From Melanocharis versteri (lineage: Eukaryota > Chordata > Aves > Passeriformes > Melanocharitidae): a DNA stretch of 64,000 bases. Shown in pieces: positions 38,481 to 51,437 of the stretch; the stretch's first letter is position 1; every line of letters starts with the position of its first letter. The DNA lies in assembly GCA_013397845.1 (NCBI GenBank), contig VZTG01001990.1, forward strand, positions 186,001-250,000. Reading direction: 5' to 3'. Both the position numbers and the translations under genes were made by a program. The notes under the pieces are model-generated. The model saw nothing but the letters and a program-made list of their open reading frames with translations, was not told the DNA's origin and searched no databases.

Positions 38481-41400
38481 TACATCTTTCACACTCAAGT
38501 GCATCCCAGAGGTCAAAATGGAATCCTAGAGACACGGCCCTTTTCATAGCCTAAATGTTCTGTAACATGCTTTTTTATTAGATGGTAAAGAAGACTAAAT
38601 TATCCCTTCCTTCTTGCTCACATGGTTCTTCTTAGAGCCACCTTTTTTCTACTATCCTACTCCATCTCCTCCTCTTCCTCTAAAACAAACTTCCCTCATT
38701 TTGCCCCCAGCACCATTTCCAGGAGTACTGCCTGCTTCCAGAAAGCAACACTGCCCCTCTATTCCTGTATTTCAGACTTGAGGGATGGAATAGCTTGGTG
38801 GGACCTTCATAACAGAATTTTTTCTCAGTACAAAGAGCAGCTTGAGCTGTTCTTGTGCTTGCTGCTGCCATCAGGCTTTACAAGGCCCCCAAGAGGTGTG
38901 AGAGCAGATCAGGGCATCTCAAGGAGACAGTGGTTTCATTTGCGTGTTGCTACAAGTGTGACAGTACCAATTCTGAGTCACCTCCTTTGCCCACCGTGCC
39001 ATCTCAGCTGTGCTGCACAGGGACATTATCAGGATTTCTTCTGCCAACTACACCGAGAGTTGCCTTATTTGCTTCTCTTAGGTCAAAAGTACTGCTCAAG
39101 ACACCAGCAGAGAAATATGTTTCTTAGTTATCTCAGGTGGGCACAATGGTCCAGAGTAGGCTCCCCAGCTGATGTTTTTCTCAAAATGAGATTTGTTTAA
39201 AAATTAATGGTTTAAGTTCAGTTACCTAAAGCCCCTGGGGGAATCCATACCTGCAATCAATGAGAAAGCCGGGCCAGAATTAAAAAATGATAGTGGGACT
39301 TTGCCTTGTAAATGTAAGAAAAGGAGGGACAGGTGGAAAAACAATATACAAACACCTTGTGCTAAAAGACAGAATTTCTCTTTCCCTGAGAAACCCCTGC
39401 AATGGGGGAGAGAGAGGCTTGGGCTCAGCCTCCGGCGGATGTGGCACAGTGTGGCCTTTGGTACAGCTGGGAGCAGGACAGGATGGCAGCACTGTCCTTG
39501 CACTTCTGCAAGGATGCTGCTCTGTACATCTGGGTAGGAGGAAAATCTCACCAAACGATGAGTTACAGGCCTCTGTCTGGCCAGAGGTGTCACTCCTGAC
39601 TTGGCTACTTGGATCTGGAGGCCTATGGGCCAAAAGCAGACTGAAAGATGTTCAGATTTGTGAGTGGAGTGGTTCAGAGCTTCCTGTGGGTAAAAATTAA
39701 GGTCTTGAAAATATTTTTACATGGAGGCAGTTGCTCTGATGAAGTCTCAGTCCACCTCCAGTTCTTTTTCTGGTTTGAATAGACAAGATCCTGAATTTCA
39801 GCTGGTCAGATCAAAAGGGATAAATCCAGTCACGCTGTTGCAGGTGAGGGTTGAGTCATGTGAAGACAGGAGGGAGCAGCAGAGTCAGAGCTCATATTTT
39901 TTTTTTCACTATCTTGAAATACATTATTAGAGACTTGGATGGTGATGAACTCCTATAATCTGCCATACACTGCTATAACCTCTTCTACTCCCGGATCTGC
40001 TCACCTTCTCAGTGCTCCTCTTTAAACAGAAATGTTCTCTACTGCAGGATTTTTTTGACAGGTTTTCACTGCTAATAGGTCAGAAGTTAAGGAAACTTGG
40101 TTAAGTGCTTGTATTTCACATAGAAGGTCTGTTCCTACTAAAAAAATACTTTATTTGTACATAATAAAGTATATGGAAATAAATAGGGATGGTGATGGTG
40201 CAGGGAAGGTCTTCGAGCCAGGAAAATAAATTATCCATTCCATTTTCAAGGAATCCATATGAAGATACAGATCCAGTCTTTTCTGGAGGCAGAGGGGTAA
40301 TGTGGAGGGTTCATTCAAAATGAAAGCAGCTAACTTGCCAAAAGATTTTGATTAGCCAAAATTTTATGCTTGGAAATTTACATCATTTCTTAATCCTGTT
40401 CCATAAAAATATACTGCCATACGTAAGTGTTTAACATCACATTTGTAGGAATTTGATCCAGTTTAACACATAGTAAATTAGTTACGTGAACGTTGCTTGC
40501 TTTATGCTACTCTGTCTGTTCCTAATACTCCGCCTGTCTGACATTCCACTCTGCCCACATGTTCCATCCCTGACATATGAAAATATAAATTCAAGATGAG
40601 AAGATTAGGACCACCCTGGAATTTCTGCTTGCCTTTTTTTTTTTAAACAAAACCCCTGTATTTTGGCTTCCATATAAGTTAAGAAAAAATGAAAGATGAT
40701 AAGAATTCATTTGCAGATGATACGGAATATGTACCTGCATGGATTTGCAGCATACCTCTCTGTGTGCAGTTACAAGGCTCATGTCATGTTTTCAGGATCA
40801 GGTAAAAGCAAAGAGCAATGAGCTTGTTTTCAACACAGAAATCCTATCAGTGAGAAGTAGAGAAAAATTTCCCAGGTGATCAAAGTACATTTTAAACCAG
40901 CTGACTTCGGGAGCTAGTATTAATTTGGGGGGGATTTGGGTTAGATATGAAAGGATTTAATCCCCACATAGTTAATCCTCCCAGGAGCTACTTTAAATGG
41001 AGACTGATCTGTCAATTACAGCATTGCTTCACTACACAGTAGAACTTCTGAATTACTGAGGTTTAATTTAGCTTGAAAATTTGTTAAAGCACTCTGTTAC
41101 TAGTTCAAATAAAATGGAAGCAAATGACTGAATTGAGAAAGAAGCTTGGGTTTTTTCTCCCACACTGAGGATGGATTCCTTCGACTTAAATTGTATTTGG
41201 GGAGCTTGTTCAAGGGTGGATCTTGGTGGTGTTTTTGTATTTTTTGGGCAGAAATGTAGATTCAAGGCAAAGAAAATTATCTTCGAATTTGTCAATTTAT
41301 AGAAGCAGGTTTTTAAGCTGACATAAAAAGAAATCCAAATGTTTAGTGTCACTATTTTCTCCTGAAATCCATTTGGTCTTTTGAAACAAAATTTAGCTTT

Positions 41401-42178
41401 TATACCTGAAGAACATTTTGAAGAGCCTACCACTTCCTGTACTCCCAAAATGAAACGTATCATGTCACGCTGACCAAAACAGTCTGTTTGACTGACAACA
41501 ACACATTTGGCTATTAATTTCTGTGTCAAAACTTGATGTGTTTCATTTCAGGTTACTCTAGAACAGCACCTTTGACTTGAAGGTTCACATATCGGCCCCA
41601 AGTGTCTGTTATTTGTGTAGCCCTTTTCTGGGAGTCTGGACTCTGAGAAGAGACCTTGGGAAGAGCTGGCCTATGGAACTGGCCTGGCTGATTGGAGAAA
41701 ACATTCCATTCTGAAAAATGTCCTCCTTACATCTAAATTTAGTTAAAGTTCATGTCTTTTGAATCTTGTTCTACACAACAAATGTTTTGCCAGGCTCCAT
41801 AGTGATAATGTAGCAGTGTTTTAATAGCATTAGAGAAGACAATGACATAGACAGCTGCCTTAAATTGCCAGAAGTTTTGCACTCTCTAACAAATACGGCT
41901 CAGTGTTGGCTGATTAAATGTGGAAGTAATTTATCCAAATGAAATGCTAGGCCTTTTGCCAAGATTTTTATGTGTGTGTGTGTGCTGGATTGGTCAAGAG
42001 TATAAGGCATGCTAAGATGGGAATCTTTGCTAGGTTTGGGATAATGTTTCTTGTTTCTGACCACTACTTGTCCCTCCAGATTGGTGCCACTCAGCATAAG
42101 GACATTTTCAAAAGAGAAGAGTTGGGTGCAGGGTTGTTTCTTAAATCCACTGGTGTATTTGGTCGTCTGAGTCCTTAC
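38481..42178. other. Unique non-coding DNA with one long accidental-looking frame
   Basis: A 192-codon plus-strand frame at 38622-39200 starts with ATG but is leucine/serine-rich, overlaps minus-strand frames and shows no known domain. The minus-strand frame 41068-41529 (153 codons) is AT-rich and also unrecognised. A (TG)7 microsatellite is at 41971-41984. T-runs occur at about 39898-39907 and 40627-40637. Confidence 0.45.
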
Positions 42179-42494
42179 TGTTTTTTGCTTCTGCACCACG
42201 TTTTGTAGAATGCATTTTCACTGAAAAAAACCTGGCTGCCACACTTCGTTTCTCCTTGGTCAGCTTCCTGTTGGGCATTTATCAAATTCCCCTTCAAAGC
42301 AGTGTTAAGGTTCCTGTTGATTTCAGTAAGCACTGGAGCAGATTTTTGTGCTGTACTACCCTGTTTGTTTTGTGGTGGCAGGTTAGTCTGAGGCCTTGCA
42401 CTTTTCTGTCTCTGAAGATTTTTCAAAGATTCCTGCCTCTCTCTCCTTGCCTGTTCTCTCTGTTCCTCCCTGGGCCCCTTTGTCACGGAAAGGT
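42179..42494 (-). CDS. Candidate internal coding exon, charged peptide, unrecognised
   Basis: On the minus strand about 105 codons are open between an acceptor-like AG (42496-42495, after a TTTTTG stretch) and a donor-like GTAAGG (GT at 42178-42177). If unspliced, the frame ends in TAA at 42177-42175. The peptide begins with a highly charged Arg/Glu/Gln/Lys segment (about residues 5-35, PREEQREQARRERQE) that could form a helix or coiled coil. A polar Gln/Asn/Lys-rich part follows, then a C-terminal Phe/Cys/Trp-containing stretch. The charge bias may only reflect the antisense of a C/T-rich stretch, so this may be chance. No neighbouring exon was identified. Confidence 0.18.
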
Positions 42495-45400
42495 CTCAAA
42501 AATGTACCCAAACCATTGCTCAGTGACAGGGGGCATTTCCTGCCCTGCCTTTCTGGATGTGTAGCAGAGAAGGGATGAGAGCACACAAGGGCCACTGAGC
42601 TCTTTGGAGAGAAATTGCTGGAGGCACCAGGAAATTTTTTGCTTGCTAATATGAAACCACAGCTTGGCATGATAGGCCAGAAGAGCAGTGACCTACCCTA
42701 GGATCCCAGTGAATAAGATACCAGGAAAAGCTAATGATTTTGTCTCCAACGTGGGATAGCTGCTCTCCGCTAAACTGATCAGAGCCTGACTATGGGATGA
42801 GGGCACAGCATCTCTTCTCTGCCAGACTGGGGCAAACGCGGTCACTGCTCATCACCTCGCAGGGCAGTGCTCACCTTGGGACACAACATGCTTCTCCTTG
42901 GGGCCATCAGGAGTTCGACAGGAAGAGCAGGAATTACTCAAATTTGTTCTTTGTGTCCCTTAGCCGAATACACCCTTCTAGCCAAGTGGGCAAAAACATG
43001 AAATTTGCTATAGCTGTCCTTCTTTTTAGCTTTTCTCCTCCACATTTATTTTTCTTTTCTGAAGTTTAATGCACTGTAGCAGGTTTAATAACACATGACA
43101 GTAAAGATTCAGGCTTGCATATGTTACAATTCATTGCTGTTACTTAGCACTAGAAATTTCATGTGGCTGCTAGACAGATAAAGGATAGGGCTGCTCCAGA
43201 GCCAAAGATGCTGTTCTGGATTATTCAGTTATTTTTAAACCTTTTTTGCTATGAATAATTGCTGAAAATAGCACTGCTGGTAAAAGAATAAAAAAATACA
43301 TCAACATAAAACACCTCTAGTAAGGAACTTTGTTATACAGGAATAAACAAAGTTGGTTTTCTTTATTTTGTTCCTCTTTCTGCAAGAGCTTTTATATAAT
43401 TTGGGGACGGAGGTAAAGAGAAGCTTGGAACATTACTTTCCCTTTAATCCTTAGATCTCTCAGCTAACTCTATATTTTGTTTTCATGTTGAAAGGGAAAA
43501 AATATTTTCCTGGCAGGTTGAGAATGATTTTTCCATTAATCTTTCCTTTTGGAGCCAAGATACATTTTTTCACAGAGATCTGATGTGACATAATACTGTA
43601 CCTGGAATTTCACACTAAAGAGAGTAGAAAAACATTCTCAATTCTCACCAGAGCAAGCACTCGCAACTGGGCTCCAAACCCTCCAGCAAATCCAAGAAGC
43701 CAAAAGAGCAATTTAAAAAGGGGACAGGAAGGGAATATGAGGCACAGTCATTTCCCATGGGGAATGAAATGTCATGCTACTTATTAAGGCCTTTCAAAGA
43801 TATACTGATAGAATATGGTATGTAGTGGCACAGGCCAACAATTATCTTGCTTGAAAGTTATCTCAGCAATTTGAAATCCTACTAATAAAAAAAAAGTGCA
43901 CATCAGGGCAGAATCTCAAAGTGTAAATGTGAGGAGCAATAGAAATGTTTCAGATTAATGCAATTCAAAGCAGAACAGAAACTGTCTCTGCAATTAAATA
44001 CATATGTACATAATCTTGGATTTATGAAAGTTGATAGAATCCACCCATATTCCTATTTTTGGCTTATCAATGTTTTCTTTCAACATTTAAAATGTTTTCT
44101 TCAAAGCTGAGAGCTGGAGCATTTCCAGGCAGTTTAATTGTCCAGATGTGGAGTGGATTTCTTAAGTACTTGCAGTACAGGGAAGACATGAAAGTTTTTG
44201 CTTGGAAGCCAATGAAAAGAAGAGAAATCCTTTCAAATTCTGACTTGGTTTTAAAAAGGACTTGCTGGAATTGGTCTTGAAAAATGCACAGGCCTCAAAA
44301 GACATGCACAACTGTCTTCATATATGTCTCATTGTGGTTCTGTGCTAAATTTTTCTCTGGGTGCCCATGCATTCACAAGACACAGCCACTCTGAGTTGGT
44401 TTCGTACCCATGGTAAGGCCCATTAACTATTCAGAAGATTTTCATAAGAGCACCAAATGGCTGTGCTTCTCCTTAAGCCCACTAGAGCTCTCTATTGTGT
44501 TTCTTGGTACTAAAAATCCCCAAACAATACTGAAGTACAGAAGACAGATTCAACAAAAAAGGTTCTTCTATCAAATGTGTTTCAACACGAGGAGGTTTCT
44601 TGGTTGCAGTGCTTACCTGAAGTGCACTTGCCCAAGCCCTCCTGTGTTCTCCATGGCAGTCAAGTTTGTTGTCTCCCAAAAGCAAGATGTAGTGCATTCC
44701 ATGCTCTCATGGCACATTGTGACTGCAGTATCCCTGCAGTATCACAGCCTTCTAGGAAGGGACCAGGAAAGGCAGGCATTTCTTATCTTTTTGACAGTGG
44801 TCTGGTGGCATCCATCTTACTAGCAAGACTTAATGTGTGGAGAGCAATATTGATTGAAATGACATTCCAAAAATCATCTAATCACAGGGGCTGATTTTTT
44901 TGATTGGTTTGAATTTTCAACTTTACACGGTTCAGCTACCAAGGAAAGACTAGACAGCCCTAAAAGTCTGTCTCCTCCATGTAGCCCTGACACATGCATA
45001 GTATCTGTTCAATCTGCCATCATGCATTGCTTCATTTAATGCTTCATTTAGTTTTCAGGCCCCAGGGCAAAACCGGCCTTGGAGTAGAGTGAAAACCACC
45101 CTCTCAAACTCTAATTCTGTCTGCATATAGCATACCTGGGCTTGGCCTGACATTTCTAGTGACTGTAGCCCATTTCCAGGGGTTTAGTCCATTGAGGCAG
45201 CCAGGAGGGTGCAGGTAAATTCCTGATGTGACAGCACCTTGCTTACACAGGGCTGGCATGAGATTGCTTCGTCATGTCACTGACAGCTACTAAAGGAGGA
45301 ACCTGGAAGAGTGGTTACATAGGAGACTATCCTAACGAAATTTTTTGAAATAGTCAGCCTTGACTGTGCTGTGGAAATACTGAAGTTATTGGTTTGGGCT

Positions 45401-48400
45401 CCACTGCCACCTGCACAGACAGCATTTTATAGGGATGGTGTAGAGGAAAAGCTGTGAGCCATAACAGCTGCTCTTCTTTCAAAATCCCCACCACTGGCTG
45501 AGTCGTTTCACTGCAAGCAGCCATGGCTGCTGTGTGCCGTGCCTTTGCATGAAGATAGCCCACAGAGAATATGAACTGAGTCATACTCTTCATCTTAAGC
45601 TGTAGTCCTACATGCTGCTTCCTTCTCCTGAGAAACTCATGCTCACAGCAGGGAAACTGCTGGAAATGCTCCATCTGTATCACCCAAGGCAGAGCCCCAC
45701 TAAGCTCCCCCACCCACCCCAGCTGAGAGAAGCTGCCACTTCCCACATATGAGTAATGAAAGTGTTTTTCCTACATTACAAATTCTAACAAATCTCGGCC
45801 CCTTTGCTGTATGTTCTGGGCTCCATGTAGGCTTACTGTGCTTTATTTGTATGACTTTCTGCCAAGCTGTTTCTGAGAATTGGAAGTTTAAAAACAAATA
45901 GAAAAGTTGTACATGAGAGAAAACCTATTGCTGTGTTTGAAATCAGTTCCCAAATCTGTGGCTGTCTAAGCCTCACCCTGATGTTACTGCGTGGTTATGG
46001 ATATTAGATGTTCTCTTTGCTGGAATGAGTGATGCCAAAATGCACCCATTCTGAAGATTTGCTAAGGGAAAAAACAACTGTGTACCACTGCTAAATGCAA
46101 AAGTCAAAACAGAGAGCCTCTTTTTGACAAAATCCATCAGGCTCCATCAGTGTTATAGTAGGTAGGAAAAGGCTGGGAAACTTGTGTAACAGTGCAGCCC
46201 AAAATAGGGCCATTAACACACAGAAATAGTAGAAAGCGAGAAAAATATACCTCAGTAGTCATTTTTTTCTCCCCTTCTGTCTGTCCTCTCTCCTTAAACC
46301 TTGCAATTTTCCTTCTTCCTTTTAGCTTTTTATCTCTTTCAGGCTAATTTTATTTTCTGTCTGGGAAGAAGGCAAGTGATTTTGCTTGGTTCACTGAAAG
46401 AGTTGGAGCTCTGCTGAAAGTGATCAGGGAGCAAGCTGAGCAAAATGCATGCATTTCTAGGTGTTCTTATAAAGATAATTATGAGCTCTTTGGTTTCATA
46501 AGGATTTTTTAGCTAAACTATAAAACAGAGTTTGTGACTATTTAGGGTCCTTAAAAGTATTTTGTCATTACCCAAATGTCCCCATGATCAAATGTCAATA
46601 CTTATTTTTCAGGATCTCGTTTTAAATCATTGCATGCAGCTAATATGAGAGTGTTACAAGCTACTTTTGACTTTAGAAATGCCATCACTGCAGTGGCAGG
46701 TGAAAAACACCCAGTATATCCAATATTTCTGTTTAAAAATCAGTTCTATGCCACCCTTGTCTACATTAGCAACCCTCCAGCAAATGTATTTGTGTGGCAG
46801 GAAGATGTAGTGGCCAGCAACAGGCACATATGAAGTGAAGGACTGTTCCTGCCATTTGCATTTCTTCATTAGCCCAGCTTCATAAAGGGGCTTTGGGACC
46901 ATTCACTGCCTTTACTACCTGCCTTCCTTTCAGTAGTGTGTCTGCTCCCTGATCCTCTTTTTATCCATTCATATTGACTGGCACCTTAGTACCTGTGCCC
47001 TGCCCTAGAAGTCTGTGAATTCCCTGTGACAATAAGCTTGATTTATCCAGCTGTGACAAACCGATTTTATCCTCGGGAACTGAGCAACGTCTCCTCACAC
47101 CCCTGCACGAGCTCCATGCAGGTGTTGGGTGCTGCAGACTTCTTCCCACTCCCTCTGCAGGACCAAGAGGCTGAAACACCTCCTGCAGTTCTGTGCCTGA
47201 CTTTCCCTGGGCTGAGGGACACCCATCAGGATCCTTGCGCAGGGCACAGGGATTCTGTATTGTATTACTTTCTCTGGCAGCAGAGATATATGTTCTAGGA
47301 TAATTTCCATGACTGAACCCCCCCTGTGTTGTAGCTGTTGCAAGTGCTTATGAAATAACATCTTTCTTCCTGGTGTGCATGCCCACCAGTTTGGGAATCA
47401 GTGTTTCCTCTTCTTCCTTCCCTCCTCCTAGATCTGACCATGTCACTTGGCAGCTCCTATACATCTATCCTTATGACATGAATTAATTCTGATAATTACT
47501 ATGGGGAAAAGTAGGCAGCGAACTATTAATTTCACTAATTAACAGTGCATAATTTCTTTGCTCTGTTCAATTTGTCCAGTTGATGCAATCTGCTTTGGCT
47601 CTGCCTATCCACAGCAACAGCAGCAGTCTTAGTGCTCAGGTGGCTTGCACTGCCCTTGTTTCATAGCTACTGTTACTAGCAGGTCTGGCTCTTTTTGTGT
47701 TTGCTGACATGACACTTCACTGCCGCAAGATGCATTTGTTTCTTCCAAAGTTCACAAGTGTGTTTTGAAATCCTGCATGTAAAATTTTTAGTCAACATTA
47801 ATATTGTCATTGTGTGGGAAGCCAGGCCAGCAAGACTGCAGGGGAAATACGAGAAGTCTTGAATGAATGAATGAAATCAGGCTGGAATTTTGGTGTAGGG
47901 ACATCAGTTATACAAATTGTCTCACAGTTTGGTAAGAAAATGACCGATGCAACTGGTCTGTTGCTTGTTTGTTCGGGTTTTTTTAATCTGCCTAATTTTT
48001 TTTAGTAAAATATTTGTGCCATTGTTGCCAGAATGGCATATTTGAAGGAATTGAAGTATTAAAGGGTTATTTTGGGTAAGATGACCTTCCAAGTAACTTC
48101 TGCATTTAAATTCACAGACTCACCACAGGGATGAGAACTTCTACAGTTTCTTGCCCCAGAGGCTTCTCAAACTTTGAGGCTGGTCATCATCTCATCTCCT
48201 GGTTGAGCTAGATACACAACAGACATGTGCGCAGATGCACACACACACATTGAAGTGTGCAGATGTGGTTTGGAATATGTGATCCAATGCCTGTGACTCA
48301 GCCCTCACATCTCCTTGTGTATCCCTAGCAGCAGCTCAGCTAATGGATTGTGCCTTACTGGGAGGCTCAAAACTGCCTTTTCAGCTCCTGTCATCCAACA

Positions 48401-49600
48401 AGTTCCCTAGACCTCCAAATCTGCCATGTCTTCAGGAACGTGGCTTAACTTCAGACGGACAACCCTGGGATCCTGGGTTTCTTTGTTGTTCCAAGAAAAG
48501 CCATTCACCAGAGTCCCTTTTCTTTCAGTTCTGCCTAAAATTAGGCTTTCCATTTAGCGGCTTCTACAAATGCATATCTGCTATTACATCTGCAGGGTCT
48601 TTGACTGCTTTCCCAGACAAACTTCAGAGCAGGGATGGCTTTATTTAGGCACACGCCACCTGTACCCTTACTCAATACTTGTGTCTGAAGCAGCCCACTT
48701 CTTTGGTGTGCCACTCCAGGACAATGCTGGCACCGTGTTCTCTGTGTTCACGACTCCCCAAACTTGCAGGTATGTGCTGTATTGCAAATCCGGGTGCACC
48801 ACAATGCGCAGGGATGTGATCATGTGGCAAACCCTGCATTTGCTATAGGGAGCCCCACTCCTGAGATAACCTGCGAGGCTGTTACACTTTCCAGACTATC
48901 TGCTTACAAATCATACACATCTTGGTATCATGCCAAGGCTATTCAGCAGGTAGCTAAAAGATCTGTGTGCTGGTCCACATGAAGACCAGGTGACTTCCAA
49001 GGCCACCTCTTTTCTAGGCTTTGCATATAACGCAGGAGGAGGCTGATATTTGCAGTCTTCAGCCTTCTTAAAAGGCCTCCCCATCCTTTGTTTCATGAAT
49101 TTAAGTCCTTGGCATGAGTTTGTCCCAGGCTGAATGCTTCCTAATACCCCGCATACCTGGCTCCCAACCCCAATATAAGCCAGTTCCAGTGGCTTCTGCT
49201 CTCTTTTGGTGGGTCAGCTCCCACATTTCCTATACAAAACTACAACAATACTATATATTTTTCTCAATCTGAACTTATTTCCAGGGTCTCTTATATGCCA
49301 GCTTGGATTTGATTGAATGTAGCTGGCTGTGTCGTTTGCTCATACATATTTATCCTAGGGAAATACCACCTGATACATTTTCAGAGGGCTGTGGATGCCA
49401 CTCTAAAAGAGTGAGAGTTAGGCACTTGGCATCTCTGCGGGTCTGGACCATTAGGGTATTGTAATACAGAGTTAATAGTGGGAAAAACCTGAAGCCCCTT
49501 CTTGAAGACATGTGCTCTGTTTCCAGAGAGGTTCGTTCACCTCACAGCCATTTAGGAGACATTTAATGCTACATTTTAGTGCATGAGAGGATTTAGGGTC
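42495..49600. other. Long stretch of unique non-coding DNA
   Basis: About 7.1 kb without a supportable gene. Frames such as 44410-44823 (137 codons, plus) and 45354-45746 (130 codons, minus) have no recognisable domain. A short AC microsatellite lies near 48239-48249. No CR1 or LTR piece was recognised. Confidence 0.5.
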
Positions 49601-49616
49601 TCCCCAATATTGGGGA
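49601..49616. repeat. Perfect 16-bp palindrome
   Basis: TCCCCAATATTGGGGA equals its own reverse complement. It directly precedes the CpG cluster. Confidence 0.95.
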
Positions 49617-49619
49617 ACC

Positions 49620-49745
49620 AGTGGTACCGGGGCCGTCCCCGGTGCTGGTCCTGGCAGCCCCTGCGCAGCCGGACAGACGCTGTTCTGCTGCTCCCCTCTG
49701 CTGTTCAGCGTGGAAACAACACGCTCCCGGCCGGGCGTCCTCCCC
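49620..49745. promoter_or_regulatory. Compact CpG cluster with a 7-bp-arm hairpin
   Basis: Eleven CpG dinucleotides fall within about 115 bases, in a window where CpG is otherwise rare. At its start ACCGGGG (49626-49632) and CCCCGGT (49637-49643) form inverted arms around a 4-base loop. It could be a small unmethylated promoter or enhancer, or a young GC-rich insertion that has not yet lost its CpGs. No TATA box or defined start site is apparent. A 189-codon minus-strand frame (49472-50041) crosses it and is probably helped by the GC content. Confidence 0.3.
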
Positions 49746-49795
49746 CAGACTCCAGAATATTTTCCCTTTAGCTGTTTTTCGTCTTTCTTTGGCCA

Positions 49796-49820
49796 GGTGT
49801 GGGAGGGGTGTGGGAGGGGT
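49796..49820 (+). repeat. 11-bp unit GGTGTGGGAGG, two copies plus start of a third
   Basis: Exact tandem units at 49796-49806 and 49807-49817, followed by GGT. The G-rich unit sits just downstream of the CpG cluster and contains GTGTGGG/GGGAGGGG motifs similar to GC-box or KLF-type sites. Confidence 0.85.
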
Positions 49821-51317
49821 AGGGAGCCGAGCTGACACTGGATGTGTTTATTGTGCTTAGCAGCTGGCTGCAAATGCAAAAGGAAGTAATGCTGATTTCC
49901 TATGCACTGTAATTCTCCTTTTTGACCTTTTTTATAGATAGGGAAGAAGAAAGATAATTTGCAGGAAAAGCAAAATAGACGGGACACAGAACCAGAATTT
50001 GTGCCAGGAGAGATACAGGCTAAATGTGCAGTGCATGGCAATGGGCTGAGGCAAAGGAGCTTTAAATGTTTTGAGTCAAGGTCAAATGAAGGCTGTGGTT
50101 CAAGTTCAGATTTAAAATATTAACATTAACACATCTTGCTTTCCCAGGATGTCAGTTCCTTTTAAATGGGAATCTCAGAGTAGGACCTTTATAGGTTTGA
50201 TTGGACTGCAAATGAAAAAAAAAATCAGATGCATCTCTTCTTCCTTTTCCCCTTAAAAATTCCTTTCAAATGCTTTAGATTTGACATTTTGGATTCCAGT
50301 TTAATTCAAGTGGCAAACAGAGTAAAGGGAAAGGCACTGCAACATTAGATAATTATAAATTATAAAGTGACACCCTCAGAATTTTAAGCCTGCCACTTTA
50401 AGTAATCATTGCTTATAATAGAATTAATCATCTAGATTGTATTGACTTGGATTTCTTTCTTCAAATCAAACCCTGCTGCCAAGTCATCCTTTAAGTGTGA
50501 AAAAGAAAGCAAAATATCCACCCATTTTGCTCAGTGGCCCTCATATGAGTAAACAAACCACACAGCTTGGAAAGAAGACAGACATTGCTTGGTATCTTCA
50601 TTTTTTTCTCTCTTTTTGCTGGATCAGCCATAACTTACTGCATTTTTCTAAAGCCTGATTAGCATTTGCAAGTTCTGCACAATGGGCCAGCATTTCTGCA
50701 ATTCCTGGCTTCCTTTCACTTTGTCCTGTTTTGTCAGGGGTGACACCAACAAACTCGAGGGGGCTCAGATGTAAAAGGGACATCCTCTGGATTAAACCCC
50801 TTCGGGAAGGCTGTAAAAGATGTGATGGCATTTGGACTCTGCCCACCTGTAAAGGTTGCAAAAGGCCTGGGCAGTCTGACATTCTCTCATGAAAAGCAGC
50901 ACATTCCAGACGTGAACAAATAAAACTGAAAGGTCTCCTCCTCTGGCTGCTGAGTCAGAGAGCGACGTGCAGGCAGGCGAGATGTCAGTTGTCTGTGTTC
51001 AAGTGCTGTGCCTTTTGTGGCTACCTAGTCCATTCACTGTTTTTTTCCCGAATGGAGGGGAAAAAAGATGCACTGAAATTGCAGGAAGAGCTGAGGAAGA
51101 AGATGGATTTCTGTGTGTGAATCATTACACTGAGGGCCATGCTTCAGAGAGAAAGGAAGATGATTTGAGCCTGCTCTAATCCCATTCTAAACTAAAGTGG
51201 CTGCACCATGACTCTATTTAAATCCTTCAAAAAGAATGTGAGCTTGGTCAAACTGAACTAGTTTAGGTAGGAGCATCCCTATGGGAGTTTAATGTGGTTA
51301 AACATCAACCACATTTA
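49821..51317. other. Unique non-coding DNA
   Basis: No gene is supportable. The minus-strand frame 50598-50882 (94 codons) is unrecognised. An AT-rich part lies at 50340-50460. Confidence 0.5.
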
Positions 51318-51437
51318 TGTGTGGATGTGGCACTTAGAGACGTGAGTTTGTGGTGGACTCGGCAGTGCTGGGTTAACAACTGGACTTGACCATGATCTTA
51401 AAGGTCTTTTCCAACCTAAACAATTCTATGATTCTAT
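51318..51437 (+). mobile_element. CR1: CR1 LINE 3' end, 5'-truncated
   Basis: The copy has 'GATGTGGCACTTAGAGACGTG', 'GTGGTGGACTCGGCAGTGCT', 'GGGTTAACAACTGGACTTG' and 'GATCTTAAAGGTCTTTTCC', then 'AACCTAAACAATTCTATGAT' and 'TCTAT'. This is the last about 120 bases of CR1 with its octamer-like tail. It is severely 5'-truncated and non-coding. Confidence 0.9.

Noticed and set aside
38622..39200. 192-codon plus-strand open frame
   Set aside because: Starts with ATG, but composition follows pyrimidine-rich DNA, no domain is recognised, minus-strand frames overlap, and there is no clear gene context.
40700..40735. TTTGCAGATGATACGG, which would read as a reverse transcriptase-like FADDT
   Set aside because: Neither flank aligns with CR1/L3 landmarks, so the short match is probably chance.
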